Source: Methyloversatilis sp. | GTDB lineage: Bacteria > Pseudomonadota > Gammaproteobacteria > Burkholderiales > Rhodocyclaceae | NCBI GenBank assembly: GCA_017984755.1 | Contig: JAGNYW010000027.1 | Span: forward strand, 1 to 35,679 | Reading direction: 5' to 3' | DNA: 35,679 nt | Shown here: positions 17,811 through 25,896 of the stretch, piece by piece | Layout: every line of letters starts with the position of its first letter | Numbering within the stretch: position 1 is the stretch's first letter | Translations under genes and position numbers: made by a program | Notes under the pieces: model-generated | What the model was told of the DNA's origin: nothing | Databases searched by the model: none | The model's input: the letters and a program-made list of their open reading frames with translations, nothing else

Positions 17811-18431
17811 ATGAATTTGCAATCGCTCTGTGCCCGGTTCGTCCCCGCGCGACTGGTCATGGCATTTGCGGTGTCCGCGACACTTCATCTGCTGCTGCTC
17901 TGGCCGTCGCAGCCGCAACCGGCATCGCTGGAGCGGACGGCCTCGCCCCGCCTCAGTCTGCTGAACACGGCAGCGGCAAAGGGCGCAAGAGACTCCGGGG
18001 TGGAGTCGGCTGCGGTCGGCGAGCACGATGCACTGCCGGCGCACGTTGCGGCACCGGTGCGGCTGAACGCCCTACCTGCGGCGCAGGCGGCTGCCGCGCC
18101 GAATGCCGTCACGCCTCCCGAGGCGACGCTGCGCGCACTCCGATTCGCACTGGCGCGTGGTGTTGCGGCAGCAGGTGCCGTGTCGGGGGACGCAGGCGCA
18201 TGGGTCAGGCTCGAGATGCGCTTCCGGGCGCGCCGCGTGACCGATGTACGGATCGTGCGCACGAGCGGCGACGATGCATTCGATGCCCGGGTTCTGGCGG
18301 CTTTCAAGGCGGCCGCGCGCCATGCCGTAATACCGGACAGCCTGCAGCCGGACAGTTTCGTCGTGGAACTCGAGCTGGAGGGCGGAGACCTCGAACACGT
18401 GCAAGATGAACATCCATTCTCATCCGGCTGA
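17811..18431 (+). CDS. TonB-family protein
   Basis: 206-residue protein with one N-terminal membrane anchor (about 14-31, LVMAFAVSATLHLLLLW), an Ala/Pro-containing periplasmic linker (about 35-115) and a C-terminal TonB-like domain (about 120-195) with VRLEMRFRARRVTDVRIVRTSG and FDARVLAAFKAA. TonB carries proton-motive energy to outer-membrane receptors. The linker is short and lacks the long Pro-Lys/Pro-Glu repeats of true TonB, and no exbB or exbD is adjacent, so it may be a TonB-like energiser or envelope protein. A strong Shine-Dalgarno AAAGGAAG precedes ATG 17811. Confidence 0.72.
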   Translation: MNLQSLCARFVPARLVMAFAVSATLHLLLLWPSQPQPASLERTASPRLSLLNTAAAKGARDSGVESAAVGEHDALPAHVAAPVRLNALPAAQAAAAPNAVTPPEATLRALRFALARGVAAAGAVSGDAGAWVRLEMRFRARRVTDVRIVRTSGDDAFDARVLAAFKAAARHAVIPDSLQPDSFVVELELEGGDLEHVQDEHPFSSG

Positions 18432-18609
18432 ACCCGCCCTACCTTCGGCAGGAGGCGAAAGTCCGGTCACGCCGGTGGCGAATCCGGCGGGCACCCGCCG
18501 GTACTTTCCCGTGAGCGACGGAGCGCACATCTCGTGCCGGACGCGCGCGCTTGTGCGAGCATACGGCCGCGGGGACGGCGATGGCCTGTCGTCCCCCGAT
18601 TCTGCCGGA
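18423..18609 (+). promoter_or_regulatory. Structured RNA candidate, resembles a diverged cobalamin riboswitch
   Basis: TCCGGC (18423-18428) can pair with GCCGGA (18604-18609), closing a domain of nested helices. Inside are a GCC/GGC hairpin with a TTCGG loop (about 18436-18455), GCCGG-TGGCGAAT-CCGGC (18471-18488), CGCACA with TGTGCG (18524-18529, 18552-18557) and GGGGACG with CGTCCCC (18571-18577, 18590-18596). The order of blocks, with hairpin, GGTG-N-GAATCC, CCCGCCGGTA (18494-18503), GTGAGCGACGG (18511-18521), GGGGACGGCG and CCCGATTCTGCCGG, parallels my memory of the cobalamin riboswitch (Rfam RF00174). The most conserved AGGGAA block is not clearly present, so it may be diverged, decayed or coincidental. 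This covers most of the gene-poor stretch 18432-18712. Confidence 0.38.
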
Positions 18610-18690
18610 CCAGCGATGTTCAAGGTCGTCAGCCGGCTCGATGTCTTTCTGTCCGGGAATCCCTTGTCCGAGATCGAGCGGAAAATCGCG

Positions 18691-18705
18691 CCTTGCCACG
18701 CAAGG
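18691..18705 (+). promoter_or_regulatory. Hairpin masking a ribosome-binding site
   Basis: CCTTGC-CAC-GCAAGG is a perfect six-pair stem with a three-base loop. Its 3' arm overlaps AAGGG (18702-18706), the Shine-Dalgarno sequence seven bases before ATG 18713. This is the usual layout of a translational riboswitch expression platform. No T-tract follows, so it is not a terminator. Confidence 0.4.
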
Positions 18706-18712
18706 GCAGGCG

Positions 18713-18826
18713 ATGAAACAGCAGCGGCCCGCCGGTGGGGCGGCGGCGCGGAGCGGGCTTGCCGCGGTGTTCGTTACTTCGGCAGGGCACGCACATGAGC
18801 GTTCCGCTACCGTCGGACCGCAGTGA
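18713..18826 (+). CDS. Small ORF, 37 codons, signal-peptide-like
   Basis: ATG 18713 has a good Shine-Dalgarno sequence and opens a 37-residue reading frame starting MKQQRPAGGAAARSG, then LAAVFVTSAGHAHE, which ends like a signal-peptide cleavage region. The hydrophobic core is interrupted by Arg and Ser, so it reads like a damaged signal peptide. It overlaps the start of the histidine kinase gene by 32 bases in another frame. It could be a leader peptide, a relic of a riboswitch-controlled exported protein, or chance. Confidence 0.25.
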   Translation: MKQQRPAGGAAARSGLAAVFVTSAGHAHERSATVGPQ

Positions 18827-21290
18827 TGCTGCCGGGGTCGTCGGGGGCAGCACGCCCCATTCCCGGGCGCCGTGGTCATGGCAGCGCTGGTCGATGTTCA
18901 ACGGCGTCGTGGCAATCCTGTACTGTCTGCTTGCCGCGGCAAGCTTCCAGTTGCGCGAACCTGCGTCCGGCATCGCCCCGATGTGGGCGCCGCTCGGGCT
19001 GGCGATGTTCGTGCTGCTCAATCACGGGGTGAGAGCGTTGCCGGGCGTGTTGTCCGGCGTAATCGGCGCGCTGATCATCGTGGGTCTTCCGCTGCCCATC
19101 GCAGCGATGCATGCGCTCGGTCAGGTGTTTGCGTCGTGCGCCGGTGCATGGGCGCTGCGTCGCATGGTGGGCGTGCCGGCACATCTGCTCGAGCGCACCG
19201 ATGGTGCTTTCAAACTGCTCACTATCGCGTATGCCTCGGCAATTTTCAGCGCGACCGCCACGGTCGGCGGTCTCGTCCTCGAGCAGGGTCTGCCTGCCGC
19301 GCGGTGGCTCGATGTCGGATCGGCTGCCTGGCTCGGAGACGCGCTGGGCATCATCGTGACCATGCTTCCGCTGCTGGCGTGGACCACCGATCGCACGCCT
19401 TTGCTGCCGCTGCGTCGTGTCGTGGAGCAGGCGTTCATCATTTCGGCGCTGATTGCCGTGCTGTGGGCTACTTTCTTCGGTGTGACGGTGCTGACCGAGC
19501 CGATGCTGCAGCTGTATGTGGCGCTGCCGCTGGTGATCTGGGTAGCGCTGCGTTTTCCGCCCAAGGTGGGCTGGACGGTGTTTCTCGTCGCCGCGCTGGT
19601 GGCGCTCTCCGGCACTGTGCTGGGCAGTTCGCTGCTGAACGAATATTCGACGCACCTGCAGGTGCTGGTGCTGCACGGATTGATCACGCTGACGGCGGCC
19701 ACGGCGCTTTTCATCGGTGCCGCAATGTTCGAAAAACGCGATGCCCGCCGCACACTGCGCGAACGCGAGTCCCATTTCCGTGCCCTGACCCTGCTGTCTG
19801 CGGACTGGCACTGGGAGCTCGATGCCGATCTGCGTTATCACCGGCTGCCTGATCAGCTGACCGGCGCGCATTTCGGCGATGCCGAGCTCAACGGTTGTGC
19901 GCCCTGGGAAATCGCCGGCGAAGAGGCGCTGACCCTGCCCTGGGGTCTGCTGCGCCAGACACTGGAGCGTCATGAAGCCTTCCGCGATTTCCTGTCCCGC
20001 CGGCGCGACGGTACGCGCTGGCGTTATCTGGCGTCGTCCGGCGAGCCGGTGTTCGACTCGAACGAAGAGTTCTGCGGCTATCGGGGCGTCAGCCGGGACA
20101 TTTCCGCCGAAATGCAGGCGCGCGAAGCGCTGCGCGAAGAAGAATTCAGACTGCGGGCGCTGGTCGATGCGCTGCCCGAGCTCATCGTGCTCAAGGACAG
20201 GCATCTGCGCTGGCGCCTGGCCAACCGTTCCCTGCTCGACACGCGCTGGCTCAAGAAGACCGCCTGGCTCGGCGCGACCAGCGAAGAACTGGCGGCGCAC
20301 CTGCCATCGATGGCCGATGTGCTGAACGACGATCACCGCATTTCGCAGGAAGTGGCCTTGTCGGCACGGCCCAGCTTCGAGGAACGGCGCCAGACGATGC
20401 CTGACGGCGAAGAGCGCGTCTTCGAAGTCAACGTGATTCCGCTGTCCGATGACGACGGATGCTTCAGCGGACTGGTGTCGGTACGACGCGACGTGACCGC
20501 GCAGCGTGAGGTCGTGCGCATCCAGGCGGAACATGTGCGGAACGTGCAGTCGCTGAATGACGAGCTGGAAAAACGTGTCGCGGCACGCACGACTGCGCTC
20601 GAGGCCGCAATCCGCGAACTGGAGGCCTTCAGCTATTCGGTGTCGCACGATCTGCGCGCACCGCTGCGCGCGCTCGACGGATTTTCGCGCCTGCTGGTCG
20701 AGGATTACGGTGACCTGCTCGATGAACAGGGGCGTGAATATCTGGCGCGGATCCGCCGCAACAGCCAGCGCATGGGCGAATTGATCGACGATCTGCTGGA
20801 ACTGTCGCGTGTGTCGCGGGCCGAGGTTCACCGGTCACTGACCAATCTGTCGGAAATGGCCCGCGACATTGCACGTGAACTGACGGCGGAGGCGCCCGAC
20901 CGCCACGTCATGTGGGTCATTCCGGAAGGTCTCTGGGCGGATGCGGATCCGGGCCTCGCGCGCGTGGTGCTCGAAAATCTGCTGCGCAACGCATGGAAGT
21001 TCACCCGCCTGCAGGCGCAGCCCCGCATCGAGATCGGGCAATCGACGCTTGACGGTCAGGCCGCTTATTTCGTGCGTGACAACGGCGCGGGCTTCGACAT
21101 GACCTATGTCGGCCGCCTGTTCGCGCCGTTCCAGCGTCTGCACAACAACCGGGAATTCGACGGCAGCGGCATCGGACTCGCCATCGTGCAGCGCGTGATC
21201 CGGCTGCATGGCGGTCATGTGGCGGCTCTGGGCGAGCCGGGGCAGGGCGCCACGTTCAGCTTCAGCTTCGGCTCGGTATGTCCAGGCTGA
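18795..21290 (+). CDS. MASE1-PAS-PAS sensor histidine kinase
   Basis: 831-residue membrane sensor kinase. About eight N-terminal helices (about 30-315) form a MASE1-type sensory domain, including the typical GIAPMWAPLGLAM and WLGDALGIIVTMLPLL. Two PAS domains follow (about 330-450 with GYRGVSRDIS; about 455-575 with LPELIVLKD), then a coiled coil. HisKA has its phospho-acceptor H618 in YSVSHDLRAPLRAL. The HATPase carries LENLLRNAWKFT, RDNGAGFD and GSGIGLAIV, all intact. The kinase should be active; it has no receiver and no cognate regulator adjacent. ATG 18795 has AGGG seven bases before it; GTG 18735 is a weaker option. The last 29 bases overlap the convergent Nudix gene. Confidence 0.9.
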   Translation: MSVPLPSDRSDAAGVVGGSTPHSRAPWSWQRWSMFNGVVAILYCLLAAASFQLREPASGIAPMWAPLGLAMFVLLNHGVRALPGVLSGVIGALIIVGLPLPIAAMHALGQVFASCAGAWALRRMVGVPAHLLERTDGAFKLLTIAYASAIFSATATVGGLVLEQGLPAARWLDVGSAAWLGDALGIIVTMLPLLAWTTDRTPLLPLRRVVEQAFIISALIAVLWATFFGVTVLTEPMLQLYVALPLVIWVALRFPPKVGWTVFLVAALVALSGTVLGSSLLNEYSTHLQVLVLHGLITLTAATALFIGAAMFEKRDARRTLRERESHFRALTLLSADWHWELDADLRYHRLPDQLTGAHFGDAELNGCAPWEIAGEEALTLPWGLLRQTLERHEAFRDFLSRRRDGTRWRYLASSGEPVFDSNEEFCGYRGVSRDISAEMQAREALREEEFRLRALVDALPELIVLKDRHLRWRLANRSLLDTRWLKKTAWLGATSEELAAHLPSMADVLNDDHRISQEVALSARPSFEERRQTMPDGEERVFEVNVIPLSDDDGCFSGLVSVRRDVTAQREVVRIQAEHVRNVQSLNDELEKRVAARTTALEAAIRELEAFSYSVSHDLRAPLRALDGFSRLLVEDYGDLLDEQGREYLARIRRNSQRMGELIDDLLELSRVSRAEVHRSLTNLSEMARDIARELTAEAPDRHVMWVIPEGLWADADPGLARVVLENLLRNAWKFTRLQAQPRIEIGQSTLDGQAAYFVRDNGAGFDMTYVGRLFAPFQRLHNNREFDGSGIGLAIVQRVIRLHGGHVAALGEPGQGATFSFSFGSVCPG

Positions 21291-21804
21291 AATGGTGAAC
21301 GCCGAAGCTGCCGCTGCGCCGTTCGTCGAAAAACGTGCGCAGCGTCAGCGCCACGCTGCGGAACGCCAGCGCATCCCACGGGATGTCTGCTTCGTCGAAC
21401 AGCCTGACTTCGAGTGACTCGCTGCCCGGCGCGAAGTCGAGATCCAGCAGTTCCGCCCTGAACAGAAGGTGCAACTGGTCTATCCCGGGCACGCTGACCA
21501 TGGTGTAGGGCGCAATGAGGCTCACCCGCGCACAGGCTTCTTCCAGCGTTTCGCGCATGGCGCCTTCGGCGGCGCTTTCCCCGTTCTCCATGAATCCCGC
21601 AGGCAGTGTCCAGTAGCCGTGACGCGGTTCGATGGCGCGACGGCACAACATGACCTGTTCACCCCATACCGGCAGCGTGCCGACGACCATGCGCGGATTT
21701 TCGTAATGGATGCTGCCGCAGGCCGGGCATACGTGACGCAACCGGTTGTCGCCGGCGGGAATGATCCGTTCGACCGGATTCCCGCAGTGAGCGCAGAACT
21801 TCAT
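21262..21804 (-). CDS. Nudix hydrolase with zinc ribbon
   Basis: 180-residue hydrolase of nucleoside-diphosphate-linked compounds. An N-terminal zinc ribbon (C4, C7, C26, C29) precedes the Nudix fold. The Nudix box runs from G70: GFMENGESAAEGAMRET and then LEEACA, with E76, R84, E85, E88 and E89 in place. The box glycine near the end is replaced by Cys, a tolerated position. The layout resembles NADH-pyrophosphatase-like and ADP-ribose-type Nudix proteins conserved in betaproteobacteria. The ribbon suggests an NudC-like lineage, but the protein is shorter than NudC. The 3' end overlaps the histidine kinase gene. Confidence 0.88.
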   Translation of the reverse strand: MKFCAHCGNPVERIIPAGDNRLRHVCPACGSIHYENPRMVVGTLPVWGEQVMLCRRAIEPRHGYWTLPAGFMENGESAAEGAMRETLEEACARVSLIAPYTMVSVPGIDQLHLLFRAELLDLDFAPGSESLEVRLFDEADIPWDALAFRSVALTLRTFFDERRSGSFGVHHFSLDIPSRS

Positions 21805-21893
21805 GTTTCAGCCGGCCGCAGCCGAAGTTGTCCGAATCCGGCAGTTTAGCTTCAGGGCTGCCTCGTGCGTGCGGGATGCCGCATCGCATGCCC

Positions 21894-21921
21894 TCAAGTT
21901 ATGTGACTCCCTCGCCGTAAG
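21894..21921 (+). promoter_or_regulatory. Sigma-28-like promoter of the HDOD-REC-GGDEF gene
   Basis: TCAAGTTA (21894-21901), 12 bases, GCCGTAAG (21914-21921). The -35 matches TAAAGTTT at six of eight positions; the -10 has the GCCG core of GCCGATAA. Spacing is one base longer than the usual 11. It lies 64 bases before the start at 21986. Confidence 0.6.
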
Positions 21922-21985
21922 TAAAATGGTATCCGGATATTTTCGGGCCATCCTGCAACCCAGCTGTAGCGAGTATCGGACGACG

Positions 21986-23914
21986 ATGAATGAACTGATC
22001 GACATGAGCCGCTTTGCGGAGGTCAAGGCCGCAGGCGAGTTGCCTTCGCCCAAGGGCATCGCCTTGTCCATCGCCCGCGTCACGCAGCGTGGCGATGCAT
22101 CGCTTGCCGAGCTGGCCCGCCTCGCGCAGGGGGATCCCGTACTGGTCGGACGTCTGGTCTGCGCCGCGAACGGAACGCTCGGACCGGGAGCCCGTCCGAT
22201 CGTCGCCTTGCGCGATGCATTGTCCGTGCTGGGCATGGCGGCCGTACGCAATCTGGCGCTCGCCTTTTCGCTGATATCGAGCAACGGCAAGGGCCTGTGC
22301 CGAAGCTTTCCGTATTCGCGCTTCTGGAGCGGCTCGGTCATTCGCGCGATCGCGATGCAGAGAATCATGATGGTGAGACGCTCTGCCGGACTCGAGGAGA
22401 GCTTCTGCGTCGGATTGCTTTCGGGCATCGGCAGCCTCGGGCTGGCAAGCGTCTTTCCCGCCCAGTATTCGCGTGTGCTCGATGAAGTGGGGTGTGGCGA
22501 CGAGCTTGCGCTGCGCGACCTGGAGCGGAAGACATTTGCGATGACGCATGTCGAGTTGAGCGCAGCGATGCTCGCCGACTGGGGCATGCCCCGCTTCTTC
22601 ATCGGTGCCGTACTGGGTCATGAGTCGGCGATGACTCACCAGGGTGACCCGGCATCGCGCGAGTTCGGCCTGACACTGGCACTCGGTCTTGCACGCACCA
22701 TAGAAGTCGCCTGCCTGTGCGACGAAGAAGACCGCCCGCAGCACATGGCTGCCGCCCGCGCGCTGGTCGGGCGAATGGACTGGCTCCCGGATCAGCTGAC
22801 GACGCTGTGCGATGACGTCGTGCGCGAATGGCAGGAGTGGTCCCGGATACTGCCGGTCGATGCCTATGCATTGCCGAATCTGAACGACATCTCGATGCCC
22901 GAGACGCCGGTCCCGTCGCCGCAGGTGGTCGAGATGCCGGCCGCCAACGATGCGCCCGATCGCGAGGTGCTGCGGGCGCTGGTGATCGACGACGACGAGT
23001 CGACGCGCATGATCCTGAAGACCTTGCTGCTCCGCTCCGGATATCAGGTCGCGTGTGCCGAAAACGGCGTGGTCGGCATGGAGCGCGCCCTCGAATTCGA
23101 GCCGCAGATCATGGTGGTCGACTGGATGATGCCGGAGATGAACGGGCTGGAACTGACGCGTACGCTGCGTCAGACCCGCATGGGCCGCAACATCTACATC
23201 ATCATGCTGACCAGCCACGACGAGGAGGAGCGTCTGGTCGAGGCGTTCGAGGCGGGTGCCGACGACTACATGGTCAAGCCGCTCCGGGCGAGGGTGCTCG
23301 AGGCCCGGCTTCGGGCGGGGCAACGTCTGATCAAGCTGCAGCGGGATCTGGAAGCCGAGCGCGAGGAAATCCGTCGCTACACGGCCGAATTGGGCGTCAG
23401 CAACCGTCGTCTGCAGGAGGTTGCCCTGACCGATGCCCTCACCGGATTTCCGAATCGCCGCTATGCCATGGGCCGGATCACCCAGGAATGGGCGATTGCG
23501 TTGCGCAGCGACCGACCGCTGTCCTGCATGCTCATCGATGTCGACCACTTCCGGCAGATCAACGATACCTATGGACATGACGTGGGTGACCGCGTGCTCG
23601 AGCAGACGGCCCGTGCCATCCGTGAATCCATGCGCACGCAGGATGTCGTGTGTCGCACCGGCAGCGACGAGTTCCTGATCATCTGTCCGGATACCCGGCT
23701 GGAACAGGCCATGGTCTGCGCGCAGCGAGTCTGCGCCGGCGTTGCAGCAGTTCCGCTCCAGGCTGGCCAACTGCGGCTGAAGAGTTCCATCAGTATCGGT
23801 GTGGCCGAGCGACTGTCGGCCATGTCCGATGCCGATGCGCTGCTCGCGCTTACCGATCTGGCCTTGCTGAAGGCGAAGAAATCGGGAAGAAACCAGGCTT
23901 GTGCTGCGCCATGA
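21986..23914 (+). CDS. HDOD - receiver - diguanylate cyclase-like protein
   Basis: 642-residue cytoplasmic signalling protein. HDOD domain: about 15-235 (LPSPKGIALSIARV, then DPVLVGRLVCAANG). Receiver: 330-445 with acidic IDDDEST, phospho-acceptor D379 in VVDWMMPEMNG and K in MVKPLRA. GGDEF domain: about 480-638 with LTDALTGFPNRR and DVDHFRQINDTYGHDVGD; the signature is GSDEF (559-563), with Ser for the second Gly. Catalytic Asp/Glu are kept, so c-di-GMP synthesis is possible but not assured. Start ATG 21986 was chosen because the HDOD fold begins there; a longer reading to 21803 is out of keeping with the family and would run over the promoter. The sigma-28-like site upstream suggests flagellar co-regulation. 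Confidence 0.9.
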   Translation: MNELIDMSRFAEVKAAGELPSPKGIALSIARVTQRGDASLAELARLAQGDPVLVGRLVCAANGTLGPGARPIVALRDALSVLGMAAVRNLALAFSLISSNGKGLCRSFPYSRFWSGSVIRAIAMQRIMMVRRSAGLEESFCVGLLSGIGSLGLASVFPAQYSRVLDEVGCGDELALRDLERKTFAMTHVELSAAMLADWGMPRFFIGAVLGHESAMTHQGDPASREFGLTLALGLARTIEVACLCDEEDRPQHMAAARALVGRMDWLPDQLTTLCDDVVREWQEWSRILPVDAYALPNLNDISMPETPVPSPQVVEMPAANDAPDREVLRALVIDDDESTRMILKTLLLRSGYQVACAENGVVGMERALEFEPQIMVVDWMMPEMNGLELTRTLRQTRMGRNIYIIMLTSHDEEERLVEAFEAGADDYMVKPLRARVLEARLRAGQRLIKLQRDLEAEREEIRRYTAELGVSNRRLQEVALTDALTGFPNRRYAMGRITQEWAIALRSDRPLSCMLIDVDHFRQINDTYGHDVGDRVLEQTARAIRESMRTQDVVCRTGSDEFLIICPDTRLEQAMVCAQRVCAGVAAVPLQAGQLRLKSSISIGVAERLSAMSDADALLALTDLALLKAKKSGRNQACAAP

Positions 23915-23958
23915 CCGGATGAGCGAGGAATTTTCCGCGGGTCGTTGAAGCGATGCGC

Positions 23959-23985
23959 TCAAGTTTTGTCCGGACGCGCCGTCGA
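23959..23985 (+). promoter_or_regulatory. Sigma-28-like promoter of the REC-GGDEF-EAL gene
   Basis: TCAAGTTT (23959-23966), exactly 11 bases, GCCGTCGA (23978-23985). The -35 matches TAAAGTTT at seven of eight positions. It lies 31 bases before ATG 24017 and in the short gap after the HDOD-REC-GGDEF gene, so the two regulators appear to have separate but alike promoters. Confidence 0.68.
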
Positions 23986-24016
23986 TAAGCTTCGTTGATC
24001 GTTTTCACGGCCCGGA

Positions 24017-25771
24017 ATGAAGTTGATGGAGCGCCACTCGGACAGGTTGGGAGGGTTCAGAACCATCAAGGTATTGATGGTCGAGGACAATGAAGACGAC
24101 GCCTTCCTGCTCAACGCCCAGCTGAGCGCGCGTGGGCTCGACACCTATTCGGAGCGTGTCGACAGCGCGCCGGAGTTGGCTCGCGCGCTCGATGAGCGGG
24201 AGTGGGATCTGGTCATCTGCGACCATGCCATGCCCGGCTTCGATTCAGCGTCCGCGCTCGAAGTTGTCCGCCGCAGCGGGCGCGACATTCCTTTCATCAT
24301 CTATTCGGGAAAGATCTCCGATCACATGGCCTTTTCGGCCATGCGCAACGGGGTGGCCGATTACGTCCAGAAGGGCAACATCGCGCGCCTGGTGCCGGTG
24401 ATCGAACGCGAACTGCGCGGCGTCGAAGCGCGTCGCGCCGTGCAGACGGCCGACGCCCGCATTCATGCGCTCGCCTTTTTCGACACGCTGTCCGCACTCC
24501 CGAATCAGACGCTGCTGCGTGCCCAGATCGACGACTGGCTGGACAATGAACGCCGCAGCGCCGAGGCGCGCCATGCCGCGCTGATGGTGGTCGACATCGA
24601 CCGCTTCCTGCGCATCAATACAAGCTTCGGATACGACGCAGGCAACGTCGTGCTGCGCGAGGTCGTATCGCGACTCATCGAGCGTGCGGGCAAGGGGGCC
24701 ATGATCGCCCGCCTGAGCGGGGATCGTTTCTGCGTTTTCGCACCGTCCTGCAGCACGCGGGACGACGCGCGTCTTTTCGCACACAAGTTGCTGGAGGCGT
24801 TCGCGTCGCCGGTCATCAAGGACGGTCTCGAGCTTTTCCTGACGGCGTCGATCGGTCTGGCCATGACGCCCGACGACGGTGACGAGGCGCAGGCACTGAT
24901 CATGAACGCCGAGGCGGCCATGTCCAGCGCAAAGCGTTCGGGGGGCAACGGCCTGACGTTCTACGCGCACGAAATGAGCGCCAGTTCCGCCGAAAAGCTG
25001 GTCCTGGAGACGCATCTCCGACACGCCGTGCAGCGCAGCGAACTGTTTCTCAACTATCAGCCGATTCTCAACGGCAGTACCGGTCGTACATCGGGCGTCG
25101 AAGCGCTGCTTCGCTGGCGGCATCCGCAGCGCGGAGTCATTCCGCCGGACCGCTTCATTCCGCTGGCTGACGAGTCGGGTCTCATCGTCGAAATCGGTGC
25201 CTGGGTGATGCGCGAAGCCTGTACCCAGGGTCGCATCTGGCACGAACAGGGTATGCAGGACCTGTCCATGTCGGTCAACGTATCCGCTGTGCAGTTTGCG
25301 CAGCCGCGGCTGCTCGAAACCGTCAGAACGACGCTGGAAGACACCCGCTTTCCGGCAGAGAAGCTGGTGCTGGAAATCACCGAATCCGTTCTGATGAAGG
25401 ACGCCGAAACGACCATCGGCATGCTCAAGGCGTTGAAGAACATGGGCGTCAGGATATCGATGGACGACTTCGGAACCGGTTACTCGTCGCTGTCCTACCT
25501 GAAACGCTTCCCGATCGACATCGTGAAGATCGACAAATCATTCGTGCGCGACATAAATGACGATCCGGATGATGCAGCCATCATTCGCGTCATCATCGCA
25601 CTGGCACGCAGCCTGCGGCTGACGACTGTTGCGGAGGGCGTTGAAACGCCGGAACAGCTTGGTTTCCTGAGGCGCGAACAATGCGACCGCTTCCAGGGTT
25701 ACTTCTTCTCGCGACCGGTCGAAGCCGACCTGCTCAGCAAACGAATCCAGGATGGTTCCCTGCTGATCTAG
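24017..25771 (+). CDS. Receiver - degenerate GGDEF - EAL phosphodiesterase
   Basis: 584-residue response regulator likely to break down c-di-GMP. The receiver (about 16-135) has VEDNEDD and phospho-acceptor D69 in ICDHAMPG. The GGDEF domain (about 150-320) reads SGDRF at 234-238: both the first Gly and the Glu are lost, so cyclase activity is unlikely; it may act as a GTP-sensing module. The EAL domain (about 330-580) keeps E362-A-L, N in SVNVSAVQF, ITES, DDFGTGYS at 483-490, KIDKSFV and EGVET, the full catalytic set. No membrane segments. Being next to the HDOD-GGDEF protein and flhDC, it probably tunes c-di-GMP for motility. Confidence 0.92.
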   Translation: MKLMERHSDRLGGFRTIKVLMVEDNEDDAFLLNAQLSARGLDTYSERVDSAPELARALDEREWDLVICDHAMPGFDSASALEVVRRSGRDIPFIIYSGKISDHMAFSAMRNGVADYVQKGNIARLVPVIERELRGVEARRAVQTADARIHALAFFDTLSALPNQTLLRAQIDDWLDNERRSAEARHAALMVVDIDRFLRINTSFGYDAGNVVLREVVSRLIERAGKGAMIARLSGDRFCVFAPSCSTRDDARLFAHKLLEAFASPVIKDGLELFLTASIGLAMTPDDGDEAQALIMNAEAAMSSAKRSGGNGLTFYAHEMSASSAEKLVLETHLRHAVQRSELFLNYQPILNGSTGRTSGVEALLRWRHPQRGVIPPDRFIPLADESGLIVEIGAWVMREACTQGRIWHEQGMQDLSMSVNVSAVQFAQPRLLETVRTTLEDTRFPAEKLVLEITESVLMKDAETTIGMLKALKNMGVRISMDDFGTGYSSLSYLKRFPIDIVKIDKSFVRDINDDPDDAAIIRVIIALARSLRLTTVAEGVETPEQLGFLRREQCDRFQGYFFSRPVEADLLSKRIQDGSLLI

Positions 25772-25832
25772 CGCTCTTCCGACCCCTCCGGCACGCCGCT
25801 TCGACGCGTGCCAGCCTCTCTCCTCCGCTCGA

Positions 25833-25851
25833 TGTAGGAAATCTTCCTACA
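25833..25851. promoter_or_regulatory. Palindromic regulator site upstream of flhD
   Basis: TGTAGGA-AATCT-TCCTACA is a perfect inverted repeat with 7-base arms, 127 bases before flhD. Such TAGGA/TCCTA palindromes fit binding sites of NarL/FixJ-type response regulators (RcsB, BvgA and GacA-like sites have similar form). ACAGGA recurs at 25849-25854 and 25873-25878. It is a likely control point of the flagellar master operon; the factor is unknown. Confidence 0.55.
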
Positions 25852-25896
25852 GGATTCTGCTCGTCTTCACGTACAGGAAGTTTCGCCTTGTCCTGA

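Noticed and set aside
18406-18798. 130-codon plus-strand frame overlapping the TonB-like gene and the start of the histidine kinase
   Set aside because: Composition is that of non-coding GC-rich DNA, no family resemblance, and it overlaps two real genes; the nested helices explain the region better.
18876-20831. 651-codon minus-strand frame antisense to the histidine kinase
   Set aside because: Its Gln/Arg/His-rich translation is the typical mirror of a GC-rich coding strand; the plus strand has complete kinase motifs.
21899-23962. 687-codon minus-strand frame antisense to the HDOD-REC-GGDEF gene
   Set aside because: Shadow frame without domains; the opposite strand has three recognisable domains.
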